This document shows, piece by piece, positions 8,454-17,059 of a stretch of 64,000 nt of DNA. Position numbers and translations under genes: made by a program. Origin of the DNA: Lachnospiraceae bacterium M18-1 (GTDB lineage Bacteria > Bacillota > Clostridia > Lachnospirales > Lachnospiraceae). The stretch's first letter is position 1. The number at the start of each line of letters is the position of its first letter. The notes under the pieces were generated by a model. It ran no database searches and had not been told where the DNA came from. It saw only the letters and a list, made by a program, of their open reading frames with translations. The stretch covers positions 277,300 to 341,299 of the forward strand of contig KE159611.1 of the NCBI GenBank assembly GCA_000403295.2, read 5' to 3'.

Positions 8454-10586
8454 TTACTTCTGCTCAATTGTAAAATATTTGGCTACAAATGCACCCTCGT
8501 ATACTACATATCCCGCCGCGCCGCAGGAATAGGTACTGTCCTCGCAGGTTACGATTTCTGTCCGGTCGATCATCATGATCAGTGTTTTGCCTTTGACTGT
8601 AAATTGAAGATCATACCAGTGTCCCGGTATATAATTAAAATCTGTTTCTGCCAGCACTTTTACCTCATCCGCCATCCGCATAATGATGGACGCTTTCCCG
8701 TCTCCGATCACGGCCGCATAATATCTGCGGTGCCCTTTAGATCTGGCTATCAGGCCTGCCCATTTTGCATGTACGAATTGAATCGTAGATGCCGCCGAAT
8801 AATCGAACCAGTCATCCGTACCAATACTCATAACTCCGTTATCCTCCGGATGGGAGATCGAGAAGGTAGCCTTAAAATCCGGGCCTGTATGCTTTGTGCT
8901 GTTCATAAAGGACATCATCCATTTTGTCCTTGTTACAAACGGGCTGATTCCCGGGGTCAATTCGTCCGCAAGCCCCATATGGAAATGTTCCGGCGCGCCT
9001 TTCCAGTCAACCGTGCGGATGATCACCCTTCCGTCACACCTTGTATCCGATAAAAATTCAAATCCAAGCTTATAGATTGCCCTGCCCTTTGTATCAGGAA
9101 CTTTCCATGTAAACTCATTCTTCCCATTTTCCAGCCTGTGGATTTCTTCCGCTTTCCATGTTGAGATCTCATCATTTTCATCATAATGCGAGATAAAAAA
9201 TCTGAAATCCGGATTTTTATCGTTGTCGCATTCGATCAAGGTCCTAACTGTCTGTCCTGAGTAAATAGCCGGACTGGCATATACTTCAAAATAGCTCGTG
9301 TCCGGCGCTGCTTTCGGCGCAGGATCCACATAGGTCTGGACAGAAACCGTAGCGCGTACCGAACCGGACAGACCGCTATAATCAATCGCCAGCCCCGGGG
9401 TTCCGTCGGTTTCTATGGTATTTGATATATTTCTCACTGCCTGTTCAAAGACGGACTTATCATGCGCCATAAATCCCTGAACCGATCCCGGATACTCAAA
9501 TGCGTATTTTTCACCCGGATGCGTAATCTCTTCTCCATTAAGGGCGGCAGCTGCAGCTAATACTTTTCTTGCTTCCCTTACAGCATCCGAAACCACATCA
9601 CCTCCATCTGAACTTACCACGAACATTCTGTCTGCAACCGGATTTCTGAAATCAGCCTGTTGGTCAATACAGTCCAATCCCAGCCGGATCGCTGTCAGGC
9701 ATCCTACATTCCCTCCATTGCAATCCGTATCCCAGCCTGCCGAGACTGCGATGGAAATGCATTTCCGGAAATCATCCCCTCCCATTTTCAGAGCCATGAT
9801 CACAGCCAGGTGATTCGTAACCATGGGGCATCCGCCCATATATCTTTCATAATCATGGTGATCCTTGATCCACTGCCTTACCTCCTGCCAGTCCTGCGCC
9901 TTCTCACATTGCTCTAATACATCATCCAGCAGTTTGTTCAGCTCTCTTCCATAGTGGTTGTCTGCAATATATTTCCGGCATGTTTGGATCAAGCTGTCTA
10001 TATTCTTCTCCTCAAAAGCCATTGCCTCCATTGCCGCCAGATATACGGCGCACTCCACTGCAATCCCGTCATGGCTGACCACTGCCGCTTCTCTTGCCAT
10101 CCTTGCGGCTCTTTCAGGGTTACCGGGATTTACCATTGCCCATGTGTCGATAAATATCTGCGAGCCGATCTGTTCCGCAATGATCATTCCATTCTTCTCC
10201 CCCGCTCCGCTGTACGGCGGCCTGATTCCCTGCTTTAAACGCAGGTAAGCGGAATGTTCGGTGGATCTGGAAAGCCCGCCCCACCAGAGGATCGTTTTAT
10301 CTTCTATGATATAGTTCAGCCAGGCCTCTCCTATTTGACCCGCTTTGATATCCGCAGGGTAATCATTGTCCTCCAACGCCCTGTAAAATACAAATGTGCC
10401 GGAAATATCATCATCCGGGACAATGAACGGAGCGCCCGTTTTCTCTGCAACATAATAATCAATCTGACCAAATTTCTTTTGTATATCCTCATAAGACCAT
10501 CCTTCCACCGGACGTCCCATATATACCCCTATGATTTTTCCTAAGATTCCTGCATATATTTGTTCTCTGTATTTTAAAACAGCCAT
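8454..10586 (-). CDS. Large ADP-ribosylglycohydrolase-family protein with C-terminal extension
   Basis: A 710-residue protein. Residues ~1-345 form an ADP-ribosylglycohydrolase (ARH/DraG-like) domain with the acidic metal motif PDDDISGT (Asp58-60) and the second motif WDTDCNGGN (285-293), both needed for the binuclear Mg2+ site. Residues ~350-710 are an extension that looks beta-rich and carbohydrate-binding-like; I could not assign it to a family. Family members hydrolyse N- or O-glycosidic bonds to ribose in ADP-ribosyl conjugates. In a sugar-import operon a role on small N-glycosides or nucleosides is plausible (inference). It is the last gene of the minus-strand operon, 30 bp after the permease stop. 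No signal peptide, so it should act on imported substrate in the cytoplasm. Confidence 0.8.
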   Translation of the reverse strand: MAVLKYREQIYAGILGKIIGVYMGRPVEGWSYEDIQKKFGQIDYYVAEKTGAPFIVPDDDISGTFVFYRALEDNDYPADIKAGQIGEAWLNYIIEDKTILWWGGLSRSTEHSAYLRLKQGIRPPYSGAGEKNGMIIAEQIGSQIFIDTWAMVNPGNPERAARMAREAAVVSHDGIAVECAVYLAAMEAMAFEEKNIDSLIQTCRKYIADNHYGRELNKLLDDVLEQCEKAQDWQEVRQWIKDHHDYERYMGGCPMVTNHLAVIMALKMGGDDFRKCISIAVSAGWDTDCNGGNVGCLTAIRLGLDCIDQQADFRNPVADRMFVVSSDGGDVVSDAVREARKVLAAAAALNGEEITHPGEKYAFEYPGSVQGFMAHDKSVFEQAVRNISNTIETDGTPGLAIDYSGLSGSVRATVSVQTYVDPAPKAAPDTSYFEVYASPAIYSGQTVRTLIECDNDKNPDFRFFISHYDENDEISTWKAEEIHRLENGKNEFTWKVPDTKGRAIYKLGFEFLSDTRCDGRVIIRTVDWKGAPEHFHMGLADELTPGISPFVTRTKWMMSFMNSTKHTGPDFKATFSISHPEDNGVMSIGTDDWFDYSAASTIQFVHAKWAGLIARSKGHRRYYAAVIGDGKASIIMRMADEVKVLAETDFNYIPGHWYDLQFTVKGKTLIMMIDRTEIVTCEDSTYSCGAAGYVVYEGAFVAKYFTIEQK

Positions 10587-10616
10587 ATGAATCCACCTGA
10601 TCCTTTCCGGGCGCGC

Positions 10617-11468
10617 TTACCCTTTCACCGCGCCGCCAGCCATACCTTCAATAAATTTTTTCTGCAGCAGTAAAAATACGATGATCATCGGCAGTACCAT
10701 GATCACGGCTCCTGACATAATGACACTGTAGTCTCTGGAAAAGCTCCCATTCAAATTCAAAAATTTCAGAGTCGCCGTAAAATTCTTTTCACTTTGCAGC
10801 AAAGTCGTACTTAACAGATATTCATTCCATGAAAATAGCCCCACAATACAAGCCACGGTTACGATTCCCGGAGATACGATCGGCATCACCACTTTCAAAA
10901 AAACCTGAAATGTACTGGCCCCGTCAATCCTTGCTGCCTCCTCCAGTTCATAGGGTACCTTCAGATAATATGTCCTCATCAAAAAGATCGGCATTGGAAG
11001 ATTCCATGCGGCAATCGCCGCACCTACCGCAAATACATTGCCGATCAGATGGGCTTTTACAAATAAACTGTACAGTGGCAGCATAAACATCTGCAATGGC
11101 ACCGTGGTGCAGATCATAAAATACAGCGTCAGAATCTTCCAGGTCTTAACCCTCCTTGTTGCCAGCACATATCCCATTGTTGACGAACCGATCACCCCGG
11201 TTATGATCGCTGTAAAAGTTAATTTTACACTATTGATGAATCCTTCCCCGAATCTGCCGACTTCCCATGTATATGAAAAGTTTTCAAAATGTATCTTTTG
11301 CGGAAGAGATAATGGGTTCTTCAGAATTTCGGAATGCGTCTTTATGCTGTTGATAAGCACCAGCACCAATGGCGCTAATGACAGGAATGCCAGTAAAGAC
11401 AAAACCAGTATTGCCGCCCAAAAGGATTTTGGCCTGTGAGTCCCCTTTTTCTTTACTTTATCCGCCAT
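10617..11468 (-). CDS. Carbohydrate ABC transporter permease (MalG-like)
   Basis: A 283-residue inner-membrane permease of the CUT1 group. It has about six transmembrane spans and the EAA-loop motif EEAARIDGASTFQVFLKVVMPIV, which couples to the ATPase. The N-terminal span is followed by NSIKTHSEILKNP, typical of MalG-type subunits. ATG 11468 was chosen because AAAGGAGG lies upstream and it overlaps the preceding permease stop as TAATG, implying translational coupling. No ATPase gene is in the operon; CUT1 systems in Firmicutes commonly share a housekeeping MsmX-like ATPase encoded elsewhere. Confidence 0.92.
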   Translation of the reverse strand: MADKVKKKGTHRPKSFWAAILVLSLLAFLSLAPLVLVLINSIKTHSEILKNPLSLPQKIHFENFSYTWEVGRFGEGFINSVKLTFTAIITGVIGSSTMGYVLATRRVKTWKILTLYFMICTTVPLQMFMLPLYSLFVKAHLIGNVFAVGAAIAAWNLPMPIFLMRTYYLKVPYELEEAARIDGASTFQVFLKVVMPIVSPGIVTVACIVGLFSWNEYLLSTTLLQSEKNFTATLKFLNLNGSFSRDYSVIMSGAVIMVLPMIIVFLLLQKKFIEGMAGGAVKG

Positions 11469-12385
11469 TATTCTAACGCCTCCTTTCGGCTGAACCATGT
11501 ATAGAAGAATGCCGCTATGCATCCAAATACTCCGATCACCAGTGAAACCGCTGCGGCTTTTCCAAATTTGAACGCAGAGAATGCCATAGAGTATGCATAG
11601 GTACTCAAAACCTCTGTTGCATGTGCCGGGCCTCCGGATGTCATCAGATAAATATAGTCATACGTGCAGAACGAATAAATTGTAATTAAAATAAACATTA
11701 GCCGGACTGTCGGCATGATATTCGGCAGATATACATAATAGAACGTCTGCCATCCGCCTGCACCTTCGATTGCCGCGGCTTCGATCTGGTCCCCGGGTGT
11801 CTGCCGGAGCGCGGCAAGATAGATCACGGTCAAAAATCCCCAGTAATGCCATATATCAACCATTGCAACCCCGATGAGCGCTGTATCCATTTTCCCCAGC
11901 GGAGAGGTCAGCTGCCATCCCAGTTTCTGCATAAATCCAATCAAACCGCCATTTGGACTGAAGATCATATTCAGCCATATAATCGCGTTCGTCGTAGGTG
12001 CCAGAAGGTAAGGGATCAGATAGACGGCCTGAAATGACTTGCTTCCTATATGAAATCTTGCCATGATCACTGCCGCGGTCATGGCGATCATTACCGGCAC
12101 AGTGACAAACAGCATCGTCCACTTCAGGTTATTCAAGACCGCGCGCCAGAATACCCAATCTTGAAACAGTTCCCTGAAATTCTGCAGCCCAACCCAGACT
12201 TTGACATCCGAGATTCCGTTCCATGTTGTAAACGCAGAATAAATCGTCTGAACTGCCGGAATCAAAATGATCAGCCCGCTTAAAAGCACTGCCGGCAATG
12301 ACAGCAGATGATACGTTAAAGTTCCCGCCCTTTTATGCCTATTTACACCTTTTTCTTTTTTTATCTTCACGGTCTTCATCTCCAT
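11468..12385 (-). CDS. Carbohydrate ABC transporter permease (MalF/UgpA-like)
   Basis: A 305-residue CUT1-type permease, partner of the MalG-like protein encoded next. It has six predicted spans beginning at LTYHLLSLPAVLLSGLIILI, then the periplasm-facing segment FTTWNGISDVKVWVGLQNF, and the EAA loop QIEAAAIEGAGGWQTFYYVYLP. Start ATG 12385 follows GGGGGATCG; an in-frame ATG at 12379 is possible. It lies after the lipoprotein gene across a strong hairpin (12414-12444), consistent with fewer permease than binding-protein transcripts. It should form a heterodimer importing the operon's substrate. Confidence 0.92.
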   Translation of the reverse strand: MEMKTVKIKKEKGVNRHKRAGTLTYHLLSLPAVLLSGLIILIPAVQTIYSAFTTWNGISDVKVWVGLQNFRELFQDWVFWRAVLNNLKWTMLFVTVPVMIAMTAAVIMARFHIGSKSFQAVYLIPYLLAPTTNAIIWLNMIFSPNGGLIGFMQKLGWQLTSPLGKMDTALIGVAMVDIWHYWGFLTVIYLAALRQTPGDQIEAAAIEGAGGWQTFYYVYLPNIMPTVRLMFILITIYSFCTYDYIYLMTSGGPAHATEVLSTYAYSMAFSAFKFGKAAAVSLVIGVFGCIAAFFYTWFSRKEALE

Positions 12386-12413
12386 AGAAGCGATCCCCCA
12401 GCAACCTCTGTTT

Positions 12414-12444
12414 CATAACAGGCGGTTATTTTCCGCCTGTTATG
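12414..12444 (-). terminator. Intercistronic hairpin after the substrate-binding protein gene
   Basis: A perfect 12-bp stem, CATAACAGGCGG / CCGCCTGTTATG, with a 7-nt AT loop. On the coding (minus) strand there is no downstream U-run. It is therefore more likely a partial terminator or 3'-end stabiliser that raises binding-protein mRNA over permease mRNA, as often seen in sugar ABC operons. Confidence 0.6.
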
Positions 12445-12458
12445 ACTGTTTTTTCATC

Positions 12459-13868
12459 CTAATCTGTTTTGGGTTCCACTAATGGACAGGTTTTCCCGCC
12501 TGCTATTTCTGCATCCAGTTCCGCCGCAACGGTCCTGCAAAAATCTTCCGGGGTTACCACGCCCTGCCATACTGTGTCCACATCTTCAAACGCCGTCAGC
12601 GTTGCCGCCGGGAAAAATGTTGCCGGATGGTATGCAAAATACCCCTGATCGATCTGCTTGATCGCTGCCTGCACAGATTCATAGCTTAACTTTGCCAGTC
12701 CGCTCATATCGCTGCCGTCATAATCACTCATCTCTTTGATCGGTGTTGTCCAATATCCGGGCCATCCTTTTGTCATGGACACCGCAAAATCCGATGTCAG
12801 CATATAATCCAGAATCTTTGCACATTCCTCTGCATATTCTGTTTTCGAATTGATTGAAAAGTTAGAGTTAATAGAGACATCGTAAACCGCCTGTTCCGTA
12901 TTTCTCGACGGCATACTAATAAATCCCACCTTCTCGACATCTGCCCCCATAAATGACTGACCGACAAACTGCGTATACAACGTCGGAGCCATGACCATTG
13001 CACATCGTTCATCCGCCAGCAGCTGTATCACTTCCTGAGAATCCAGATTGACATAATCTTCTCCTGACAGATAGCCTTTATCATACCATTCTTTTGTTAT
13101 ATCCACAGCCTCTGCCATGGCAGGATTGTCAAAGCTGTCTTCTCCCTCCAATACGCGATAGATCAAATCCGCTCCTGCATAGTGGTTGATGATCATAGAG
13201 GAAAAATGGTCATTGCATGGTTTCCAGCCTTTATTGCCGGCCCCCAGCGGATAAATACCCAGATCGGCCGCTTTGTCAAGCAGATCCATCATCTCGTCCC
13301 ATGTAGCCGGCGGTTCCCATCCCTGTTTTTTAAAGAGTTCCTTATTATAATAAAGCCCTCCCACGCACATTCCTCCGGGGATCGAATATAAGCTCCCGTC
13401 CAGCGTCAGGGAATCATACATTACGCTCAAAACTCGGTCCTTCCAGCCATATTGTTCTGCATAATCATCCAGATTCAGTACAAGATCCTCTTCTACATAT
13501 TTTGACGTATAAGAAGGACCTGAAGCGTATACAATGTCCGGCCCGTTTCCCGCGGCCAACGCTACCGGTATATCAGTATCTACTGTATTGCGAAATTCAA
13601 GGACCAGCTCATACTCATCCTGAGAATCGTTATACCAGCTATAAAGGACATTCTTCATTGTTTCCTGATAGTCTGTTGCCGCTCCCCAGAACCACATCGT
13701 AATCTGTTTCTTTTCTCCATCTGTTTTTTTCGAAGTTCCTTCTTTTTTTTCTGAATTTTCTTCTGTTTTTTCTAACCCGCCTTCTGCTTCCTTCTTTCCG
13801 CAGCCTGCCAGCATTCCGATTCCCATGATCACTGACATCATGATTGCAAGTATCCGTCTCTTTTTCAT
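12459..13868 (-). CDS. Extracellular sugar-type solute-binding lipoprotein
   Basis: A 469-residue family 1 extracellular solute-binding protein. The signal peptide MKKRRILAIMMSVIMGIGML is followed by the lipobox LAGC, so it is lipid-anchored on the outer face of the membrane. A Glu/Lys-rich linker follows (residues ~25-55), then the mature two-lobed fold beginning KQITMWFWGAATDYQETM. Start ATG 13868 has AAGGAG upstream; the longer in-frame extension lacks a ribosome site. It captures ligand for the two permeases encoded downstream. The ligand is unknown. From the flanking ADP-ribosylglycohydrolases and PfkB kinase I infer a nucleoside-, ribosyl- or N-glycoside-like compound. Confidence 0.9.
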   Translation of the reverse strand: MKKRRILAIMMSVIMGIGMLAGCGKKEAEGGLEKTEENSEKKEGTSKKTDGEKKQITMWFWGAATDYQETMKNVLYSWYNDSQDEYELVLEFRNTVDTDIPVALAAGNGPDIVYASGPSYTSKYVEEDLVLNLDDYAEQYGWKDRVLSVMYDSLTLDGSLYSIPGGMCVGGLYYNKELFKKQGWEPPATWDEMMDLLDKAADLGIYPLGAGNKGWKPCNDHFSSMIINHYAGADLIYRVLEGEDSFDNPAMAEAVDITKEWYDKGYLSGEDYVNLDSQEVIQLLADERCAMVMAPTLYTQFVGQSFMGADVEKVGFISMPSRNTEQAVYDVSINSNFSINSKTEYAEECAKILDYMLTSDFAVSMTKGWPGYWTTPIKEMSDYDGSDMSGLAKLSYESVQAAIKQIDQGYFAYHPATFFPAATLTAFEDVDTVWQGVVTPEDFCRTVAAELDAEIAGGKTCPLVEPKTD

Positions 13869-13894
13869 CCTGTTCTCCTTCCTGCCGTTGCGGT

Positions 13895-14953
13895 TCACTG
13901 GCCGGCCAGCGAACAATAACCTCGTATCTGCGATTCCGCAGACACAACCCACTCCGGCACCATTTCCAGCAGATTGTCTGCATATTCCTCAAAGTTTACA
14001 TGATTGACCCTCTTGATCGTATCCTTCCATTCCTTCGGAACTGCATCAACACCGCTGAACGCTCCGGCCATCGCCCCGGCCATCGCGGCATTTGTATCGC
14101 AGTCTCCGCCCAAATTTACGCAATATTCGTTTACTTTTTTAGGATCTCCTTTTCCAAGTGCAAACAAACCGATTGCTACCGGTATAGAATCGGCAGCCAG
14201 ATCGCCTCCTCCAAAGTATTCGTAAATCTCCAGCATTGCCTTTCTGGGATCGGCTGCTTTTTTTACTAATTCATATATAAAGCCGATCCGTTTTGAGATA
14301 GACGGTGATACTATAGGATGTCCATACTGACTGCCAATATCCGCCGCACGCATCGTTTCCCGGATGATCGTTTCGATATCGTTTTCTCCCCTGACGCATA
14401 ACGCAACTCCCCACGCAACCGCCGCTGCCGCCGAAGTGCATACAGTTGTGTTATGTGTCGGCATACAGGTTTGATAAACATCCCTGACCAATTCGCCACA
14501 GGAAGAGTCCCGCAGCCCATGAATGATCCCAACCGGACTGATCCTCATTGCCGACCCGTTTGTATTGCCGTATCTGCCGCTCTCTTCAATACTTCCGCCC
14601 GCTCGGATGGCCTTCAGCGCTCTTTCTGTGCTTGGTCCGAGGGGGCTTGCATATTTTCCCTTTACCCGGTCGGCCCAGGCCAATATCTCTGTCACAACAT
14701 CCAGCGGAACGACTTTTTTATTACGTATAAAAGAATTCATCAGCGCCAATGCCTGTTCCGTATCGTCCGTGTACTCGCCGGCCTTCAAACCATCGTGATA
14801 AATGTGTCCCTTTTCGGCAGGATAAAATGTATCAATCCATCCCCAGGTTTTCTCAATATAATCCGGCGTCATAAATGAAGACGGAACTCCGAGTGAATCC
14901 CCCGCAGCCATACCATACAAGCTTCCCAGTATCCTTTCTTTTACAGTTACCAT
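13895..14953 (-). CDS. ADP-ribosylglycohydrolase family protein (YegU-like)
   Basis: A 352-residue single-domain ARH-fold hydrolase with both canonical metal motifs: GEYTDDTEQ (TDDTE at 62-66) and GGDCDTNAA (282-290). The N-terminus ERILGSLYGMAAGDSLGVP is a classic family start. Length and architecture match E. coli YegU. ATG 14953 was chosen because AAGGAG lies 5-10 nt upstream. It lies between the PfkB kinase gene (32-bp gap) and the lipoprotein gene (26-bp gap) in one operon. Likely reaction: hydrolysis of a ribosyl or other glycosyl bond, giving a free sugar for the kinase (inference). It is distinct from the larger paralogue at the end of the operon. Confidence 0.88.
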   Translation of the reverse strand: MVTVKERILGSLYGMAAGDSLGVPSSFMTPDYIEKTWGWIDTFYPAEKGHIYHDGLKAGEYTDDTEQALALMNSFIRNKKVVPLDVVTEILAWADRVKGKYASPLGPSTERALKAIRAGGSIEESGRYGNTNGSAMRISPVGIIHGLRDSSCGELVRDVYQTCMPTHNTTVCTSAAAAVAWGVALCVRGENDIETIIRETMRAADIGSQYGHPIVSPSISKRIGFIYELVKKAADPRKAMLEIYEYFGGGDLAADSIPVAIGLFALGKGDPKKVNEYCVNLGGDCDTNAAMAGAMAGAFSGVDAVPKEWKDTIKRVNHVNFEEYADNLLEMVPEWVVSAESQIRGYCSLAGQ

Positions 14954-14985
14954 TGTTTTCTCCTTTTTGCTTTTTTGCTCACACA

Positions 14986-15894
14986 TCATCCTGTCCATAC
15001 TCTTTCCGGAAACTGCTCCGACAATCTCTCTGTCAGCATCTTCCAATCAGCCTCGTACTCCTGCCCTCCCCACTTTTCTATGGCAAAGCTCGCATTCGCC
15101 GCTCCGTAATATGCAGCGGTTTCATAACCATATCCGGAAAGAACAGCACTCATAAACCCACTCACATATGCATCGCCTGCACCTGTAAAATCCACAATAC
15201 GATCCGGCTTTACAATCGGGATCGCCATGCTCTCATTATGATAAAAAACCTTACTGCCCTTGCCGCCGTCCGTGATCACGATACAAAGATCCGGAAAAAT
15301 CTCCGCAATCCTTCCCTCTCCGCAATTCATTTCATGGGAAAGCTTTTTTGCCTCGCATTGGTTGATGATCAGAATCTCTACTTGATCCAAAAAACTTTTA
15401 ATCCGGGCTGTACTGATTCCTGTCATGATGATCCTTTTCTTCTGTTTTACTGCCATGGACAAGTATCCTTCTGTAAACCGATTAAAAACAGGAGCCACAA
15501 TACACCATTCTCCCCCAAGCCTTGTTTCTCCCGGTATGGCTGCATCCGCCGCGCCTGCATGGGCAAAGCACATCGTGGCGCCGTCTTCCTGCATAAACAT
15601 CCATGATTTTCCGCTTTGCCCTTCTTCATACACAAGATGGCACATGATTCCTTTTCTTTTCCAATGCTCTTCCATCTCTATTCCTTCGGAATCTTTCCCT
15701 ATCGGATAGCAGAGGACAGGAGCAGCTTTCCCGAGGGAAGCCATTCCGACCGCAATATTAGGCGCACAACCACCCGGAACAAATGTGAAATCGCCGTCTT
15801 TGATCTGAACGATCTCTCCTTTTTCAGGCAGATGGTCGACTTTAAAAATATAATCGCCGATTGCCGCCGCTCCAACCACCGTTATCTGTTCCAT
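14986..15894 (-). CDS. PfkB/ribokinase-family carbohydrate or nucleoside kinase (YegV-like)
   Basis: A 302-residue kinase. The N-terminal signature with Gly-Gly substrate loop is FVPGGCAPNIAVGMASLG (38-55) and the C-terminal PfkB signature is DFTGAGDAYVSGF (235-247), with Asp241 as catalytic base. Family members phosphorylate ribose, fructose derivatives, tagatose 6-phosphate, nucleosides or pseudouridine. The pairing with an ADP-ribosylglycohydrolase and a divergent GntR regulator resembles E. coli YegV. Start ATG 15894 has AAAGGGGGTG upstream. It is the first gene of the operon, read from the promoter at 15955-15983. Confidence 0.88.
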   Translation of the reverse strand: MEQITVVGAAAIGDYIFKVDHLPEKGEIVQIKDGDFTFVPGGCAPNIAVGMASLGKAAPVLCYPIGKDSEGIEMEEHWKRKGIMCHLVYEEGQSGKSWMFMQEDGATMCFAHAGAADAAIPGETRLGGEWCIVAPVFNRFTEGYLSMAVKQKKRIIMTGISTARIKSFLDQVEILIINQCEAKKLSHEMNCGEGRIAEIFPDLCIVITDGGKGSKVFYHNESMAIPIVKPDRIVDFTGAGDAYVSGFMSAVLSGYGYETAAYYGAANASFAIEKWGGQEYEADWKMLTERLSEQFPERVWTG

Positions 15895-15924
15895 AATTAT
15901 ATCACCCCCTTTGCCTCATGTTGT

Positions 15925-15937
15925 ACTATTGTATAGT
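15925..15937. promoter_or_regulatory. Candidate operator downstream of the operon promoter
   Basis: A perfect short palindrome ACTAT-TGT-ATAGT sits about 18-30 bp downstream of the minus-strand -10 box, inside the likely leader. It could be a second regulator site. Position is the only evidence. Confidence 0.35.
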
Positions 15938-15954
15938 TGTCTTGTTTTATATAC

Positions 15955-15983
15955 ATCTTACTATCGGATCTTTATTTTGTCAA
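15955..15983 (-). promoter_or_regulatory. Sigma-A promoter of the PfkB/ARH/ABC operon
   Basis: On the minus strand, TTGACA (complement of 15978-15983), a 17-bp spacer and TAAGAT (complement of 15955-15960). The -10 box is overlapped by AAGATGTATATA, which shares GATGTATA with the site in the divergent gntR promoter. Confidence 0.75.
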
Positions 15984-16102
15984 TAGTATTATGTCATTTT
16001 CCCCAAAATCCATAATGCTATTTCTTTATATTTCCTTCCATTTTCCTATATTTTTGATTTTTTCTCCATTTTTCCACTAATAAAGTTGTTTATTTTATTC
16101 CC

Positions 16103-16131
16103 TTGCTTTTTCTATGATTTTGATATATGAT
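16103..16131 (+). promoter_or_regulatory. Sigma-A promoter of the GntR/UTRA regulator gene
   Basis: TTGCTT (16103-16108), a 17-bp spacer and TATGAT (16126-16131), 52 bp before the start codon. The 289-bp divergent region is otherwise very AT-rich, with no gene. Confidence 0.65.
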
Positions 16132-16140
16132 GTATACATC
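16129..16140. promoter_or_regulatory. Candidate GntR-type operator
   Basis: A perfect 12-bp palindrome, GATGTATACATC, overlapping the end of the -10 box of the regulator gene and followed by a second half-like TATATACATG. The GT-n-n-AC core fits the general GntR operator pattern. The related GATGTATATA lies over the -10 box of the divergent operon, so a single repressor controlling both directions is likely. Confidence 0.6.
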
Positions 16141-16183
16141 TATATACATGTTGATTTGAACTATTAATTTACGAGGTGATTAA

Positions 16184-16963
16184 ATGGATAAAAAAGGAAT
16201 GGAAATTGACCGCTCTTCTCCGCTTCCGGCATATTATCAGATCCAAATGGATCTAAAGAACCGGATCCTTAGAAACGAATGGAATGAAAAAGAGCATATC
16301 CCGGGTGAAATAGAACTTGCAAAGCAGTATAACGTGAGCCGGATCACGCTTCGTCAGGCTCTTGCAGAATTGGAAAAAGATGGTTTGATCTATAAGGTTC
16401 GCGGACGCGGTACCTTCATCGACTTAAAGTCTGTGCCTATTATTACGGAGTTAAACTATTCTGTAGTATCGAATGATCAGCTTCCGCAGTCCGGATATAA
16501 GATTACGGCAAAAATACTGGAACAACGTCTTGTAACTGATTTATTTCCTTCAGTTTCACAAAATCTTCTGCTGCAGAAAAATGATTCTGCCGTATTTATA
16601 AAACGTTTATTTCTGATCCATGAAAAGCCAATTGCGATCTGCAGCTCGCACATTTCAGCAAAATTAGTTCCTGGATTAGAAGATACGCCGCTGATCAATG
16701 GTTCCATCTCGCAGACTTTGGCCGAGTGTTATAACCTGTATTCCGAGCATGTTGACGATTATATCGAGGCTGTCCGCGCCACGCAGTCCGAAAGCCATCT
16801 GCTGGAACGTCCTTATGGTGTTCCTCTTATTATGCTCCAGGGGACTTCTTATCTGAAAGATAAGATACCGCTTGAATATTCGCGTACTTATTGGAGCGGG
16901 GATTCTGTCAGGTTCCACTTATCACTGCAGAATGGCCAGACCGGATTTATCCCAACCGCATAG
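16184..16963 (+). CDS. GntR-family regulator, HutC/UTRA subfamily (YegW-like)
   Basis: A 259-residue regulator. The winged helix (~10-80) contains LPAYYQIQMDLKNRI, IPGEIELAKQYNVSRITLRQ and the wing DGLIYKVRGRGTF. The UTRA ligand-binding domain (~95-245) contains VFIKRLFLIHEKPIAICSSH and the LLMLQGTSYL-type strand near the end. UTRA domains sense a metabolite of the regulated pathway, often a sugar phosphate or nucleoside derivative. It is divergent from the PfkB/ARH/ABC operon, with palindromes in both promoters, so it is probably that operon's local repressor. Start ATG 16184 follows GAGGTGA. Confidence 0.92.
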   Translation: MDKKGMEIDRSSPLPAYYQIQMDLKNRILRNEWNEKEHIPGEIELAKQYNVSRITLRQALAELEKDGLIYKVRGRGTFIDLKSVPIITELNYSVVSNDQLPQSGYKITAKILEQRLVTDLFPSVSQNLLLQKNDSAVFIKRLFLIHEKPIAICSSHISAKLVPGLEDTPLINGSISQTLAECYNLYSEHVDDYIEAVRATQSESHLLERPYGVPLIMLQGTSYLKDKIPLEYSRTYWSGDSVRFHLSLQNGQTGFIPTA

Positions 16964-16990
16964 CAGGGTGGATTTTTCTTGTGACACACG

Positions 16991-17032
16991 AAAAACACAT
17001 CCCGAAGCCGGATACTTCGAGATGTGTTTTTT
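16991..17032. terminator. Bidirectional terminator between gntR-like and FAD oxidoreductase genes
   Basis: Arms AAAAACACATC..CGAAG and CTTCG..GATGTGTTTTTT flank a short loop, with A/T runs on both sides. It sits between two convergent genes. Confidence 0.85.
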
Positions 17033-17059
17033 ACTAACAGGTTAAAACCTGTGTTTCTT

